A stretch of 64,000 bases of DNA from Elusimicrobiaceae bacterium (GCA_017961585.1 JAGCWX010000016.1:1-64000); one strand, 5' to 3'. Shown: positions 25,783 through 34,433, counted from the stretch's first letter. The notes: generated by a model not told the origin, from the letters alone. Program-made: numbers and translations.

Positions 25783-27066
25783 ATGAAAGAAAAATTTTTG
25801 GCTTTGTTGCAACGTAATTACTTGCGCTATCACGACATTGTGTTTTATTTGTTGGTTTTGTGCGTGATTGGCGTAAGCACCTACATTGCTTTGCACGTAA
25901 AACAGGCCTACCAACAGCGCGAACAGGAATTGTTGGACGCACAGCGGGAAATCCCCGTCGTGGAATATACCATTAAACAAAAACCCATTTATGCCGCGTT
26001 GGAAGAATCGGGCTTGCCCCGCCAAGATGTGATCCAAATTGTGGCCAAGCTTTCCGGCGTGGTCAACACCCGCCGCTTAAAACCGCAAGATACCTATTCC
26101 CTTTCCGTAGAAAACGGGCACTTGATTTTGCTCCTGCTCACGCAAGGTTTTACACGTTACTATGTAGCCAACGTAGATGATTATTTAGTAGCCGGTAAAA
26201 GTGAAGTGGAACTAAAAACCCGGATACAAACCGCCGCGGGAACGATCCACAGTTCGCTCTTCCAAACCATGGTGGCAGACGGGCTGCAAGTGCCGCTTAT
26301 CTTGGATTTTACGGATGCTTTTTCGTGGACGGTAGACTTCAATACCGATACCCGCAACGGCGACGAATATACCGCTTTGTGGGAAGAAAATTATACCCCC
26401 AGCGGCGAAGTGGTCAGCCAAGATTTGCTGGCCGCCTCGTACAAAAATGTCAATGAATCCAAGCCCACGTACGCCTTCTATTTTGAAGATGATTTTTACG
26501 ATGAAACGGGCAAAGTCAGCAAAAAAATGTTCTTAAAATCCCCCATCAGCTTCCGCGGGTATCGGATTTCTTCGCACTTTAATCCGGCGCGGTTGCACCC
26601 GATTTTAAAAATCCGCCGCCCGCACCTGGGCATTGATTATGCCGCACCTACCGGCACGCCCGTGCAGGCCGTGGCCGACGGAACAGTCCGTTTTGCGGGA
26701 TGGAAAGGCGGATTTGGAAACTTTGTAGAAATTCATCACGCCAACAATTACACCACTATGTATGGGCACTTAAAAAGTTTTGGCAAAGGTGTAAAAGTAG
26801 GTGCCAAAATCAAGCAAGGTTCTACAGTGGGATATGTAGGCAGCACCGGATTAGCCACCGGGCCGCATTTGGATTTTCGCATCAAAGAAAAAGAGAAATT
26901 TTTGGATTTCTTACACATGAAAAACCGCAACTCGGCCGTGCGAGATATCCCCCCCGAAAAGAAAGCCGAATTTGATGAACTCAAAGAACTTTATTTAAAA
27001 GAATTAAACGCAGCCAAAAAGGCGGACACGGCACCCGCCGAGGAGCAAACCCATGAAAAGGCCTAA
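25783..27066 (+). CDS. M23-family peptidoglycan peptidase, membrane anchored
   Basis: 427 residues from the ATG at 25783. One anchor helix (about 15-37) is followed by a coiled stretch, an OapA/LysM-like N-domain, and the LytM/M23 domain near residues 260-370. Zinc-site residues: H and D of RRPHLGIDYA, and GPHLDFRIK, where the usual HxH is H-x-D, so one ligand is Asp. Other members with HLD exist, so activity is not excluded. It would cut peptide cross-links during growth. The upstream frame to 25744 runs through the hairpin and is rejected. The end overlaps the next gene by 14 nt. Confidence 0.88.
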   Translation: MKEKFLALLQRNYLRYHDIVFYLLVLCVIGVSTYIALHVKQAYQQREQELLDAQREIPVVEYTIKQKPIYAALEESGLPRQDVIQIVAKLSGVVNTRRLKPQDTYSLSVENGHLILLLLTQGFTRYYVANVDDYLVAGKSEVELKTRIQTAAGTIHSSLFQTMVADGLQVPLILDFTDAFSWTVDFNTDTRNGDEYTALWEENYTPSGEVVSQDLLAASYKNVNESKPTYAFYFEDDFYDETGKVSKKMFLKSPISFRGYRISSHFNPARLHPILKIRRPHLGIDYAAPTGTPVQAVADGTVRFAGWKGGFGNFVEIHHANNYTTMYGHLKSFGKGVKVGAKIKQGSTVGYVGSTGLATGPHLDFRIKEKEKFLDFLHMKNRNSAVRDIPPEKKAEFDELKELYLKELNAAKKADTAPAEEQTHEKA

Positions 27067-27625
27067 AAAAATTGCTTTAACCGGTGGACCCAACAGCGGC
27101 AAAACCACCGCTTTGACGGTGCTTAAAGAAACCTTTGGCCCGCAAGTAGAACTGGTGCGCGAAGCGGCCACCATGGTATTTAGCGGCGGATTTCCGCGTA
27201 CGGATAATTCCGTACCGCATATTGAAGCGGCACAAAAAATTATTTTTGTGGCCACGCGCGAAATGGAAGCCCTGGCCGAAGAATATTCACACGCAGATTT
27301 AATTGTGTGCGACCGCGGCACCGTAGATGCTGCCGTGTATTGGCCCAAAGGAATAGAAGATTTTTTCAAAACCATGGGAACCTCCTTGGAAGCGGAATTG
27401 GCCCGCTACGACGCGGTATTGCACTTATCCCCGCCTACCAACCCGGCTTTTTATCAATCCACCCACGTACGTACCGAAAGCTTGGACGAAGCTTTCAAAA
27501 TTGATGAAAAGATTATGCAAATTTGGAAAAATCACCCTAAACGCTTTGTTATTGAAGGCAAAGAACACTTCTTTGAAAAAGCAGAGCTGATTAAAGATTT
27601 TGTAGAAAAAATTATTAAAGGATAA
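27053..27625 (+). CDS. P-loop ATPase/GTPase (AAA_28-like), copy 1
   Basis: 190 residues. Walker A GGPNSGKTT (11-19), a Walker B-like region DLIVCDRGTVDAAVYW (about 82-97), and lid residues HVRTESLDEAF. It resembles small kinase-like P-loop proteins (AAA_28/Ttd14 type) whose substrates are mostly unknown. It is followed after 4 nt by a close paralogue with the same motifs, so a recent tandem duplication is clear. The start lies inside the M23 gene. Confidence 0.8.
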   Translation: MKRPKKIALTGGPNSGKTTALTVLKETFGPQVELVREAATMVFSGGFPRTDNSVPHIEAAQKIIFVATREMEALAEEYSHADLIVCDRGTVDAAVYWPKGIEDFFKTMGTSLEAELARYDAVLHLSPPTNPAFYQSTHVRTESLDEAFKIDEKIMQIWKNHPKRFVIEGKEHFFEKAELIKDFVEKIIKG

Positions 27626-27629
27626 CTCT

Positions 27630-28193
27630 ATGAAAAAAATTGTTTTAACTGGCGGACCTAGCGGCGGGAAAACAACCGCGCTGTCCATTCTAAAAGAAAC
27701 TTTCGGCAAGAAAATTGCCCTCGTGCAAGAAGCGGCTACCTTGATCTACAGCGGTGGTTTTCCCCGTACGGACAATAGCCCCATTCACATTGTGCACGCG
27801 CAAAAAATTATTTATTACACGGTCAAACAGTTGGAAGAATTGGCCGAAAAAACCTCGGATGCTAACGTAATGGTGTGCGACCGCGGCACCATTGACGGCG
27901 CAGTATATTGGCCCTACGGACCGGATGATTTTTTCAAAAATATGGAGTCCAGCTTAGAGGCCGAACTGGCCCGCTACGATGCGGTGATTCACCTTTCCCC
28001 ACCGCCAGAGAAAGATTACTATCAGGCCACCAATGTACGCACGGAAAACTTGCAACAGGCCTTTGAAATTGACGACAAGATTTTAGCCATTTGGGCCAAG
28101 CACCCTAACCGTTTGGTCGTCCCACGCGAAAAGCATTATTTTGAAAAAGCGGAGATTATTAAAAACTTCGTTGAAAATTTGCTGGATAAATAG
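27630..28193 (+). CDS. P-loop ATPase/GTPase (AAA_28-like), copy 2
   Basis: 187 residues, colinear with the preceding gene over its whole length (for example [28 protein letters not shown] and [13 protein letters not shown]). Walker A is GGPSGGKTT. Differences are spread along the protein rather than in one region, which suggests two functional copies, maybe acting as a heterodimer. A good GGATAA/CTATG context lies between the two. Substrate unknown. Confidence 0.8.
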   Translation: MKKIVLTGGPSGGKTTALSILKETFGKKIALVQEAATLIYSGGFPRTDNSPIHIVHAQKIIYYTVKQLEELAEKTSDANVMVCDRGTIDGAVYWPYGPDDFFKNMESSLEAELARYDAVIHLSPPPEKDYYQATNVRTENLQQAFEIDDKILAIWAKHPNRLVVPREKHYFEKAEIIKNFVENLLDK

Positions 28194-28201
28194 GAGTAAC
28201 T

Positions 28202-28588
28202 ATGATTTGGAATCCATTTAAAAAGAAAGAACAAGAAACTGCGCCCGAGCAGCAACCTACGCAGGGGTCTTCTTCCATTGCCGACAAACTGGAAAAAGAA
28301 ATTGATGCTTTGCCGGATATGTTCAAGCAGCAGCTTAAAGACCCCAAAGTCAAAGAACGCTTTATGAACATTGCCCGGCGTATGGAAGCCGACGGCGTAA
28401 ACTTTAAGAGCATCCGCCAAATGAAAAAGTGGATGAAAGAGCACGAGGCCGAACTGCGCGCCGAAGGCAACCCCGAGCAGCCCCACGTGGAAACCGTGGT
28501 GCACGAGGGCCCGCGCATTGGCCGCAACGACCCCTGCCCGTGTGGCAGCGGCAAGAAGTACAAAAAATGTTGCGGAGTGGGAAAATAA
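28202..28588 (+). CDS. SEC-C motif protein
   Basis: 128 residues. The C-terminus [18 protein letters not shown] is the zinc-binding SEC-C motif found at the end of SecA, where it contacts SecB and ribosomes; here it stands on a short helical, charged protein (about residues 25-85) with no other SecA part. Such proteins are probably adaptors. GGAG lies 5 nt before the ATG, and it is the last gene of the run from the M23 peptidase, ending at a strong hairpin. Confidence 0.88.
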   Translation: MIWNPFKKKEQETAPEQQPTQGSSSIADKLEKEIDALPDMFKQQLKDPKVKERFMNIARRMEADGVNFKSIRQMKKWMKEHEAELRAEGNPEQPHVETVVHEGPRIGRNDPCPCGSGKKYKKCCGVGK

Positions 28589-28607
28589 ACTTACCCCTTA
28601 ATGACAT

Positions 28608-28640
28608 AATAAACCCCCGGGTTGTAGCCGGGGGTTTATT
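28608..28640. terminator. Strong bidirectional hairpin
   Basis: AATAAACCCCCGG/CCGGGGGTTTATT, 13-bp perfect stem, loop GTTGTAG. It ends the rightward operon; the T-tail comes mainly from the stem itself. Confidence 0.7.
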
Positions 28641-28697
28641 CTATATACAGAGAAGAAGAAACCTCTCACATTTCAATATCACAGGAATTTACTTGTT

Positions 28698-29222
28698 TCA
28701 GCAGGGGCTCCCGTCGTTATCACATGCATAACTGTCATCCAGATCGTGCAGTGCCTTGCATATCTTTAACCCTTCATCATAATTGGTTGAACATCCTTTA
28801 TTTACACTTCCATTGGCATAATGTTCAAAAAGAATCATTAAGTAATTCTCTGAACTTGCTTCCGAATTACTAATCATACTTCCCCAATAACCTCCCTCAT
28901 TTGGCTCTGCGTATACGTCATAGACAAAGTTGTTTTTTGTGCATCTTGTCCCTGAACAATCCATCCCCCTCGTCAAGTCTATATCTAATGAGGCATCCGC
29001 ATCTGGCCCTATAAAGGAATGGTATTCTTCTTGTGGGTATCCATTTTCCAATACCCAAGCATCTGTAGCCATCATGGCATTCTTTTGGAATAACACCACT
29101 TCCGCTAACTTGGATTTAAGTACTGCCTTCTGATATTGCGGCAACGCTACCGCCGCCAAAATACCGATAATCAACACAACCACTAAGAGTTCTATTAGTG
29201 TGAATGCTTGTTTGTTGTCCAT
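28698..29222 (-). CDS. Type IV pilin-like protein
   Basis: 174 residues. The class III signal MDNKQA|FTLIELLVVVL has Ala rather than the usual Gly before the cleavage site, and Glu5 of the mature protein is kept. A 25-residue hydrophobic helix is followed by LPQYQKAVLKSKLAEV, typical of PilE/PilA and pseudopilins. The globular part has six Cys (CSGTRC, CSTNY, CKAL, ACDNDGSPC) and likely disulphides. No other pilus genes are near, so it could be a major pilin, minor pilin or competence pseudopilin. AGGAGA precedes the ATG. Confidence 0.88.
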   Translation of the reverse strand: MDNKQAFTLIELLVVVLIIGILAAVALPQYQKAVLKSKLAEVVLFQKNAMMATDAWVLENGYPQEEYHSFIGPDADASLDIDLTRGMDCSGTRCTKNNFVYDVYAEPNEGGYWGSMISNSEASSENYLMILFEHYANGSVNKGCSTNYDEGLKICKALHDLDDSYACDNDGSPC

Positions 29223-29249
29223 TTTTGTCTCCTATTTTATGACTCAAAT

Positions 29250-29717
29250 TTAATTGGCTGGGGCCGCAGCGGCAGGAGTAGCGGTAGCCCGCGCCGGGAA
29301 AAGCTCCTGCGCCATTTTTTCCACCCGTTCGCGCGCCGTGTTGTAATCCTCGGCGGCTTGTAAAAATTGGGCGGTGGGGCGGTTGGTTTCCACGTTTTTA
29401 GCCATTTCCAATTCCAAAATAGCTTTTTTAAGCTGAAAATCTTCCAACGCTACCCATAATTTGATGTGATTGACCAAGCGGTCTTTCTCTTCGCCCACTA
29501 CCACCGGGCAGGATTGCAATGCTTGATCCAAAACGCTTAGTTCCCGTTCGGCACCTTCGCGGTCCGTACGGGCAAAAATGGGGTTGCTTGTGTCCAATTC
29601 CGGCACGGAAACAGCGGCCGCACGCACGGTGGAATGTTCAGGCAGATACATATTGCCCACCATCATCCCGCCGGCAAACAAAAGCAACATAACCAATACG
29701 TAGAGGATATACTTCAT
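29250..29717 (-). CDS. Membrane-anchored helical protein, unknown (155 aa)
   Basis: N-terminal anchor (about residues 3-25, YILYVLVMLLLFAGGMMVG) followed by a mainly helical periplasmic part with conserved Glu/Lys-rich helices and an Ala/Pro tail. I do not recognise a family. It lies 27 nt before the pilin gene in the same direction, so they may be co-transcribed. No Shine-Dalgarno; the ATG lies 6 nt after TATAAT. Confidence 0.75.
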   Translation of the reverse strand: MKYILYVLVMLLLFAGGMMVGNMYLPEHSTVRAAAVSVPELDTSNPIFARTDREGAERELSVLDQALQSCPVVVGEEKDRLVNHIKLWVALEDFQLKKAILELEMAKNVETNRPTAQFLQAAEDYNTARERVEKMAQELFPARATATPAAAAPAN

Positions 29718-29723
29718 AGTTGC

Positions 29724-29729
29724 ATTATA
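29724..29729 (-). promoter_or_regulatory. -10 element, predicted leaderless promoter
   Basis: Minus-strand TTTGCTATAAT, 6 nt before the ATG at 29717, placed between that gene and the end of yajQ. Confidence 0.6.
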
Positions 29730-29738
29730 GCAAATAAA

Positions 29739-30233
29739 CTACCGGTAATTTGTAAACTGCAAATCCACCCCAAAATCGTGCCCTTTAAGCAGTGCGATGA
29801 CGGCTTGCAGCTCGTCCTTGGATTTAGAGGACACGCGCAGTTGATCGCCCTGGATAGAGGCCGATACTTTCAGTTTAGCGTCCTTAATGGTTTTGGTGAT
29901 TTCTTTGGCTTTATCGGCCGGGATACCTTGCTGAATTTTAACCGTTTGTTTGGCATTACCGCCTAACGCCGCCTCAATTTTTTGCGGCTGAAGGTTTTTT
30001 AGCGCAATGCCGCGCTTGGCCATACGGGTAAAAATAATATCGCGCAAGGTGTTTACCTTGTACTCATCCGACGAGGCCAACTTCAGCTCGCTTTCTTTTT
30101 GCAACAGCTCAATAGAGGAATTGGTCCCCTTAAAATCATAGCGGTTGGTAATTTCTTTATTCGCGGCGGATACGGCCTCGCTAATTACGTTCAAATCCAC
30201 CTTGGAAACAACGTCAAAACTAAAATCTGCCAT
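29739..30233 (-). CDS. yajQ: YajQ-family nucleotide-binding protein
   Basis: 164 residues, full length. MADFSFDVVSKVDLNVISEA, NRYDFKGTN and the C-terminal DLQFTNYR are diagnostic. Members bind nucleotides or RNA, and a Xanthomonas member binds cyclic di-GMP; role here is unknown. AGGAGG lies 8 nt before the ATG and a TATAAT about 35 nt upstream. Confidence 0.95.
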   Translation of the reverse strand: MADFSFDVVSKVDLNVISEAVSAANKEITNRYDFKGTNSSIELLQKESELKLASSDEYKVNTLRDIIFTRMAKRGIALKNLQPQKIEAALGGNAKQTVKIQQGIPADKAKEITKTIKDAKLKVSASIQGDQLRVSSKSKDELQAVIALLKGHDFGVDLQFTNYR

Positions 30234-30279
30234 TTTTTTACCTCCTAAATGTCTATTTTCCTACATTATACTTTTTTTG

Positions 30280-30369
30280 TACAATGGTTTTAAGGTGGGC
30301 ACAACGCCCGCTAATTTAAAGGAGGAAGTACGTATCGTGCTGACGGGGAAACCCGTATACTTACTATGA
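30280..30369 (+). promoter_or_regulatory. nupG leader: promoter, two hairpins and a possible 10-codon leader ORF
   Basis: TACAAT (30280-30285) is a likely -10. The leader then has GGGC/GCCC (30297-30309), AGGAGG (30320-30325), a GTG at 30337 that opens VLTGKPVYLL and stops with TGA overlapping the nupG ATG (ATGA), and an ACGGG-GAAA-CCCGT hairpin (30343-30356). nupG itself has no Shine-Dalgarno, so its translation probably depends on this small ORF. Confidence 0.5.
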
Positions 30370-31664
30370 ACATCAAAATTCGCTTAACTGTGATGAACTT
30401 CCTGGAATTTGCCGTATGGGGTGCTTATTTAACCTCTATGGGCATCTTCCTGGCCGGGGCCGGATTTGCCGACAAAATCGGCTGGTTTTATGCCACGCAG
30501 GGGTTTGTGTCCTTGTTTATGCCCGCCGTGATGGGCATTGTGGCGGACCGCTGGATCCCCGCCCAAAAAATGCTGGGGCTGTGCCACTTGTTAGCGGCCG
30601 CTTTTATTGCAGGGGCGGCGTGGTTTGGCTCGCAAGCGCATATTAGCTTTGCCAGTTTGTTTACCTGCTACACGTTAAGTGTGGCTTTTTATATGCCCAC
30701 GCTAGCGCTTTCCAACTCGGTAGCGTACACGGCGTTGCGCCAACAAAATTTTGATACGGTTAAGGCATTTCCCCCCATCCGCGTGTTCGGAACGGTAGGT
30801 TTTATTATCGCAATGTGGACAACCAACTTTGCCCACTTTGCCGGTTCTTACACACAATGGTATTTCTCGGCCGTGCTGGGCATTATTTTAGGCGTGTATT
30901 GCTTCACCTTGCCCAACTGCCCCGTAAGCACCGAAAAAGCCAAAACCTTGGGCGAAGCCCTGGGGCTGAAAGCGTTTGCTTTGTTTAAAGAGAAGAAAAT
31001 GGCCACGTTCTTTATCTTCTCCATGCTGTTGGGGATGTCCTTGCAGATTACCAACGGGTTTGCCGGGCCGTTTATCACCGGGTTTAACTCCCTGGCCGGA
31101 TATACCGGTTCTTGGGGGGCCAACAACGCAACGGCGTTGATTTCGCTCTCGCAAATTTCGGAAACGTTGTGTATTTTGCTCATTCCGTTCTTCTTAAAAC
31201 GCTATGGTATTAAGAAAGTAATGCTCATTAGTATGTTGGCGTGGGTATGCCGCTTTGGATTGTTAGGTTTGGGCAACCCGGCCACCGCTTTTGGGGTCTT
31301 ATTACTGATTGCGTCCATGATCATCTATGGCGTGGCGTTTGACTTCTTCAACATTTCCGGTTCTTTGTATGTAGACCAGGAAACCGACCCGTCCATCCGC
31401 TCATCGGCGCAGGGGGTGTTTATGCTGATGACTAACGGTTTTGGGGCGGCCATCGGCTCGCTGGCGGCACAAAAAGTAATTAACTGCCTGGTGAATGTAC
31501 ACTTGGACCCCACCCAAATGATTAACGGCGTGTACCCGCCGGCCTTGTCCAAACTGATTATGAACGGATGGAGTGAGGCCTGGTTTGTGTTTGCGGGGTT
31601 CTCGCTGGTGGTAGCGGTATTGTTTGCATGGCTGTTTAAATACGAACATACCCCGGAACATTAA
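30366..31664 (+). CDS. Nucleoside:H+ symporter-like MFS transporter
   Basis: 432 residues with about twelve hydrophobic segments. The start MNIKIRLTVMNFLEFAVWGAYLTSMG, the MPAVMGIVADRWIPAQ loop between helices 2 and 3, and the YVDQETDPSIRSSAQGVFMLMTNGFG segment match the NupG/XapB branch of the major facilitator superfamily. It would import nucleosides by proton symport. This fits with Hpt salvage and the periplasmic 5'-nucleotidases in the window. Exact substrate is inferred. Confidence 0.85.
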   Translation: MNIKIRLTVMNFLEFAVWGAYLTSMGIFLAGAGFADKIGWFYATQGFVSLFMPAVMGIVADRWIPAQKMLGLCHLLAAAFIAGAAWFGSQAHISFASLFTCYTLSVAFYMPTLALSNSVAYTALRQQNFDTVKAFPPIRVFGTVGFIIAMWTTNFAHFAGSYTQWYFSAVLGIILGVYCFTLPNCPVSTEKAKTLGEALGLKAFALFKEKKMATFFIFSMLLGMSLQITNGFAGPFITGFNSLAGYTGSWGANNATALISLSQISETLCILLIPFFLKRYGIKKVMLISMLAWVCRFGLLGLGNPATAFGVLLLIASMIIYGVAFDFFNISGSLYVDQETDPSIRSSAQGVFMLMTNGFGAAIGSLAAQKVINCLVNVHLDPTQMINGVYPPALSKLIMNGWSEAWFVFAGFSLVVAVLFAWLFKYEHTPEH

Positions 31665-31678
31665 AATTGAATGAATCT

Positions 31679-31715
31679 AAAAAGAGGAGGCCGTTTAAAG
31701 ACCTCCTCTTTTTTA
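31679..31715. terminator. Bidirectional terminator
   Basis: AAAGAGGAGG/CCTCCTCTTT, loop of 11 nt, with A and T runs on both sides; shared by the transporter and the opposing receiver gene. Confidence 0.85.
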
Positions 31716-31728
31716 TCAATAAATTGAT

Positions 31729-32085
31729 TTATTTTAGCCGTTCCATGGCGGTTAGCAGGTCGTCGGTATCAAAGGGTTTATAAAGCACTCCGTCCGCACC
31801 CAGGCGCTGGGCCTCGGCCAAGATCGTTTCCTGGCGCATGCCGGTTACCAAAAGCACTTTGAGTTTGGGCGAAATACGTTTTAATTTGGCCAGCATATCC
31901 AGCCCGTTTTCATTGGGAAAGAAAACATCTAACAATACTAGCTCCGCCTTGCTTTTTTCCAAGAGGGAAAACAGCTCTTTAGAGCCACCGGCCTCCAACA
32001 CTACTTGGTAGCCGGAAGATTCCAATACGTTTTTGAGGGCGGAACGCAAAATGACAGAATCGTCCACCAATGCAATTTTAACCAT
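31729..32085 (-). CDS. Single-domain response regulator (CheY-like)
   Basis: 118 residues, one receiver domain and nothing else. Acidic pair LVDDS (residues 7-9), phospho-acceptor Asp52 in LLDVFF, conserved Thr in LLVTGM and Lys in LYKPFD are all present, so phosphorylation should work. No histidine kinase is near. It starts 2 nt after the phosphohexomutase stop in the same direction, so it is co-transcribed with a metabolic gene; target unknown. Confidence 0.92.
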   Translation of the reverse strand: MVKIALVDDSVILRSALKNVLESSGYQVVLEAGGSKELFSLLEKSKAELVLLDVFFPNENGLDMLAKLKRISPKLKVLLVTGMRQETILAEAQRLGADGVLYKPFDTDDLLTAMERLK

Positions 32086-32087
32086 AA

Positions 32088-33494
32088 TTATTTTAAATTC
32101 ACTCCTGCAGCTTTGGCCCCAAGATCTAACAAGGCCAGGGTTTCTTTTTTAGAGGCACTTTCCGCATAGATGCGCAACACGGGTTCGGTGCCGGAAGGAC
32201 GAATGAGGACCCAGTCGTCATTGTCCAAAATCACTTTAAGCCCGTCTTGCGTATTGAGCTCGGCCACTTTGTGGGTGCCTATTTTTTTAGGCATTTTTTT
32301 GCGTAATTTTTCGGTAAAGGCCGCTTTATCAAGCGGTTTGGATAAAGCAAAATCTTTACGCAAATAAACGGAAGCTCCATATTCCGAAGCAATATCGGCG
32401 CACAACTGGCTGGCTTTTTTGCCCGTATCCACCATCACAGCCAGGAACGCCAACGCTACCAGTAAACCGTCCCGGTCCGAAGTGCCCCCCTTCCAGGCAA
32501 ACCCGCCCGATTCTTCCACGCCAAAGGCCACATCGTCCAGGTTCATCCGTTCGGCTACGTGTTTAAAGCCCACGCTAACTTCTTCAAAACGCATTTGATA
32601 CGCCCGGGCAATCCGTTTGAGCAAAAAGCCCATGGAAACGGTCTGCACAATGTTGCCGGTAAGTTTTTTGCGCTTGATAAAATAATCGCACAATACAGCC
32701 GCTATCACGCACGGAGTTAAATAGGTCCCTTTTTCATCCACCAGGCCCACACGGTCCCCATCGCCGTCAAAGGCAATACCCAGGGCGGCCTTCTTTTCTA
32801 CTACCGTTTTTTTGAGTTCGGCTAAATTTTTCTCTACCGGTTCGGGCTGGACGTTGCCAAAATCGGGGGTATGTGTATCATGCAAAGCAATGACTTGGCG
32901 AGTAGGCAGAAATTTTTCCACGTATCCGGCTACAGCCCCATGCATGTAGTCCACTACTACTTTGCCTTTAAAATTTTTAAGTTTTTTAGTGTTTACGTGA
33001 GCAGAAATATACTTAAAATAGAGATCCGTCAAATCTTTTTCTTCCGCCTTTTGACCGTACAATTTTAAGACGGAATTTTGGCCGATAAGGGCTTCAATGT
33101 CTTTGGTCATACGGGCCGGGGCTGAACGACCGGCTACTTTAATTTTAATCCCATTAAAATGAGCCGGATTGTGGCTGGCCGTTACCACAATAGCCATCCA
33201 GCATTTGTTAATACTTAAGCAGGAAGCTACCGGGGTAGAAATGGGCCGGTCGGACAAAATGACATCAATCTTATTGGAACGGAAAATAGCAGCAATATCG
33301 GCGGCAAAGCGGTCGGACATAAAACGGCGATCGTACCCTACAAAAATTTTAGGCATTTTCCCATTTTCCAGCACGGGAGCATTACCGTTAATATAGTCCG
33401 CCATAGCTTGTGCGAGCAAATAGACATTCTCAAAGGTAAAATCCCACGCAATGATCCCGCGCCAGCCGTCGGTTCCAAATTTAATATCTGCCAT
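32088..33494 (-). CDS. Phosphoglucomutase/phosphomannomutase
   Basis: 468 residues of the alpha-D-phosphohexomutase family. KFGTDGWRGII at the start, the phosphoserine loop TASHNPAHFNGIK (about 107-119), metal-binding DGDGDR (about 243-248), sugar-binding GVEESGG (about 320-326) and phosphate-binding RPSGTEPVLRIY (about 432-443). It interconverts hexose 1- and 6-phosphates. It is distinct from glmM at 53.5 kb. Substrate preference (glucose or mannose) is not resolved from sequence. Confidence 0.93.
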   Translation of the reverse strand: MADIKFGTDGWRGIIAWDFTFENVYLLAQAMADYINGNAPVLENGKMPKIFVGYDRRFMSDRFAADIAAIFRSNKIDVILSDRPISTPVASCLSINKCWMAIVVTASHNPAHFNGIKIKVAGRSAPARMTKDIEALIGQNSVLKLYGQKAEEKDLTDLYFKYISAHVNTKKLKNFKGKVVVDYMHGAVAGYVEKFLPTRQVIALHDTHTPDFGNVQPEPVEKNLAELKKTVVEKKAALGIAFDGDGDRVGLVDEKGTYLTPCVIAAVLCDYFIKRKKLTGNIVQTVSMGFLLKRIARAYQMRFEEVSVGFKHVAERMNLDDVAFGVEESGGFAWKGGTSDRDGLLVALAFLAVMVDTGKKASQLCADIASEYGASVYLRKDFALSKPLDKAAFTEKLRKKMPKKIGTHKVAELNTQDGLKVILDNDDWVLIRPSGTEPVLRIYAESASKKETLALLDLGAKAAGVNLK

Positions 33495-33546
33495 AATTTC
33501 TCCTTATAATAAATCCAATCCAATTTCTGTATAGTAAAGGGTAAAG

Positions 33547-33887
33547 TGGAGGTGGGGGGATTCGCACCCCCGTCCGAACATCCTCTCCCATCAGGCCCTA
33601 CAAGTTTATCCTTGCTAGTTACTACCGGCTAAGCGCAAGGAAGCACGCCGATAGTTTGGTTCGTTTGTCTTATCCAGCCCGGACGAACCGCGCCAAAGCT
33701 GTAGCATCCCGTGAGTTTGACCGCCGTTCTTTCCCGCGCGGGAAACAGGAAAGAGGCAGTGGACTAAGCGTTAGCCCAAGCGACTTGATTGTCGTTAGTT
33801 ATTTTTTTGGCTCTATTTTAGCTGGCCTAGCCAACCAGCACTTGCTCCCGAAAGGCAACAGATACCCGTCAAATCTATTACACCCCC
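33547..33887 (-). ncRNA. ssrA: Transfer-messenger RNA (tmRNA)
   Basis: About 341 nt. The 5' end GGGGGTG pairs with the 3' CACCTCC to give a tRNA-Ala-like acceptor with the G3-U70 identity pair and discriminator A; CCA is not encoded. The 5' conserved GATTTGACGGG and 3' T-arm (GGGGG/CCCCC around TGCGAAT) are seen. The tag reading frame most likely lies at 33764-33796 (AAC resume codon after TAACT, TAG stop) and gives NDNQVAWANA after the charged Ala. It rescues ribosomes stalled on broken mRNA. A TTGACA and weak -10 lie just upstream. Confidence 0.93.
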
Positions 33888-33975
33888 GAAATACAGAAAT
33901 TGTCAAAGAACTGCAAAATCTAAGCATTATATTGTATCATTTTCTTATAACAATTTTGCAAGGAAAAGGCAACCT

Positions 33976-34386
33976 ATGTATACCTCTACCAAACCTACCA
34001 TTTATTTGATTGACGGCCTAAACCTGGTGCGCAGTTTCCTCTACGAATTTGCTCGCAGCGAGGAAGATGTCACCGCCGATTTTTTGGATTTCTTGGAAGA
34101 AATGTCTTGCGACCCGCGCTACAGCATGCATTCTTACGAAGTGATTTTTGACGGCACTTTTCGCCCGGTGGGGCCGCTGTACCGCGCCGGGGTGCATATT
34201 TCCTTTGCCGAAGAAAACTCCGCCGACCAAGTCATTTACGAACAAGCCAGCTATTTGGCGCAAACCAATCAGCGTGTGATTGCCGTAACCGACGACCGCG
34301 CCCTGCAAGAAGACTTAAAAGCCCTAGGTGTTAAAACCCAATTCTGCCGGAAATTCTACAACAGTTTTAAGCCCAGCGAAAAATAA
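33976..34386 (+). CDS. YacP-like NYN/PIN-fold nuclease
   Basis: 136 residues. Acidic residues at the expected places of the NYN fold: LIDGLNLVRS (11-20), EVIFDG (about 54-59), SADQVIYEQA (about 82-91) and VTDDRALQED (about 102-111). The best-known relative is Rae1/YacP of Bacillus, which cuts mRNA on ribosomes; several relatives are uncharacterised. AAGGAAAAGG lies before the ATG. It is divergent from tmRNA, an interesting neighbour as both act on stalled translation, although chance cannot be excluded. Confidence 0.85.
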   Translation: MYTSTKPTIYLIDGLNLVRSFLYEFARSEEDVTADFLDFLEEMSCDPRYSMHSYEVIFDGTFRPVGPLYRAGVHISFAEENSADQVIYEQASYLAQTNQRVIAVTDDRALQEDLKALGVKTQFCRKFYNSFKPSEK

Positions 34387-34433
34387 ATTTTTTGCGTACC
34401 ATTTCCCTTTTTTGTTATAATATTTTTGTAAGA

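Noticed and set aside
30145-30369. 74-residue ORF before nupG
   Set aside because: Its first half is antisense to yajQ and it contains the promoter and hairpins; only the last 10 codons are considered as a leader ORF.
33656-34009. 117-residue + strand ORF
   Set aside because: It covers the complement of tmRNA and part of the YacP gene; the RNA structure explains the sequence.
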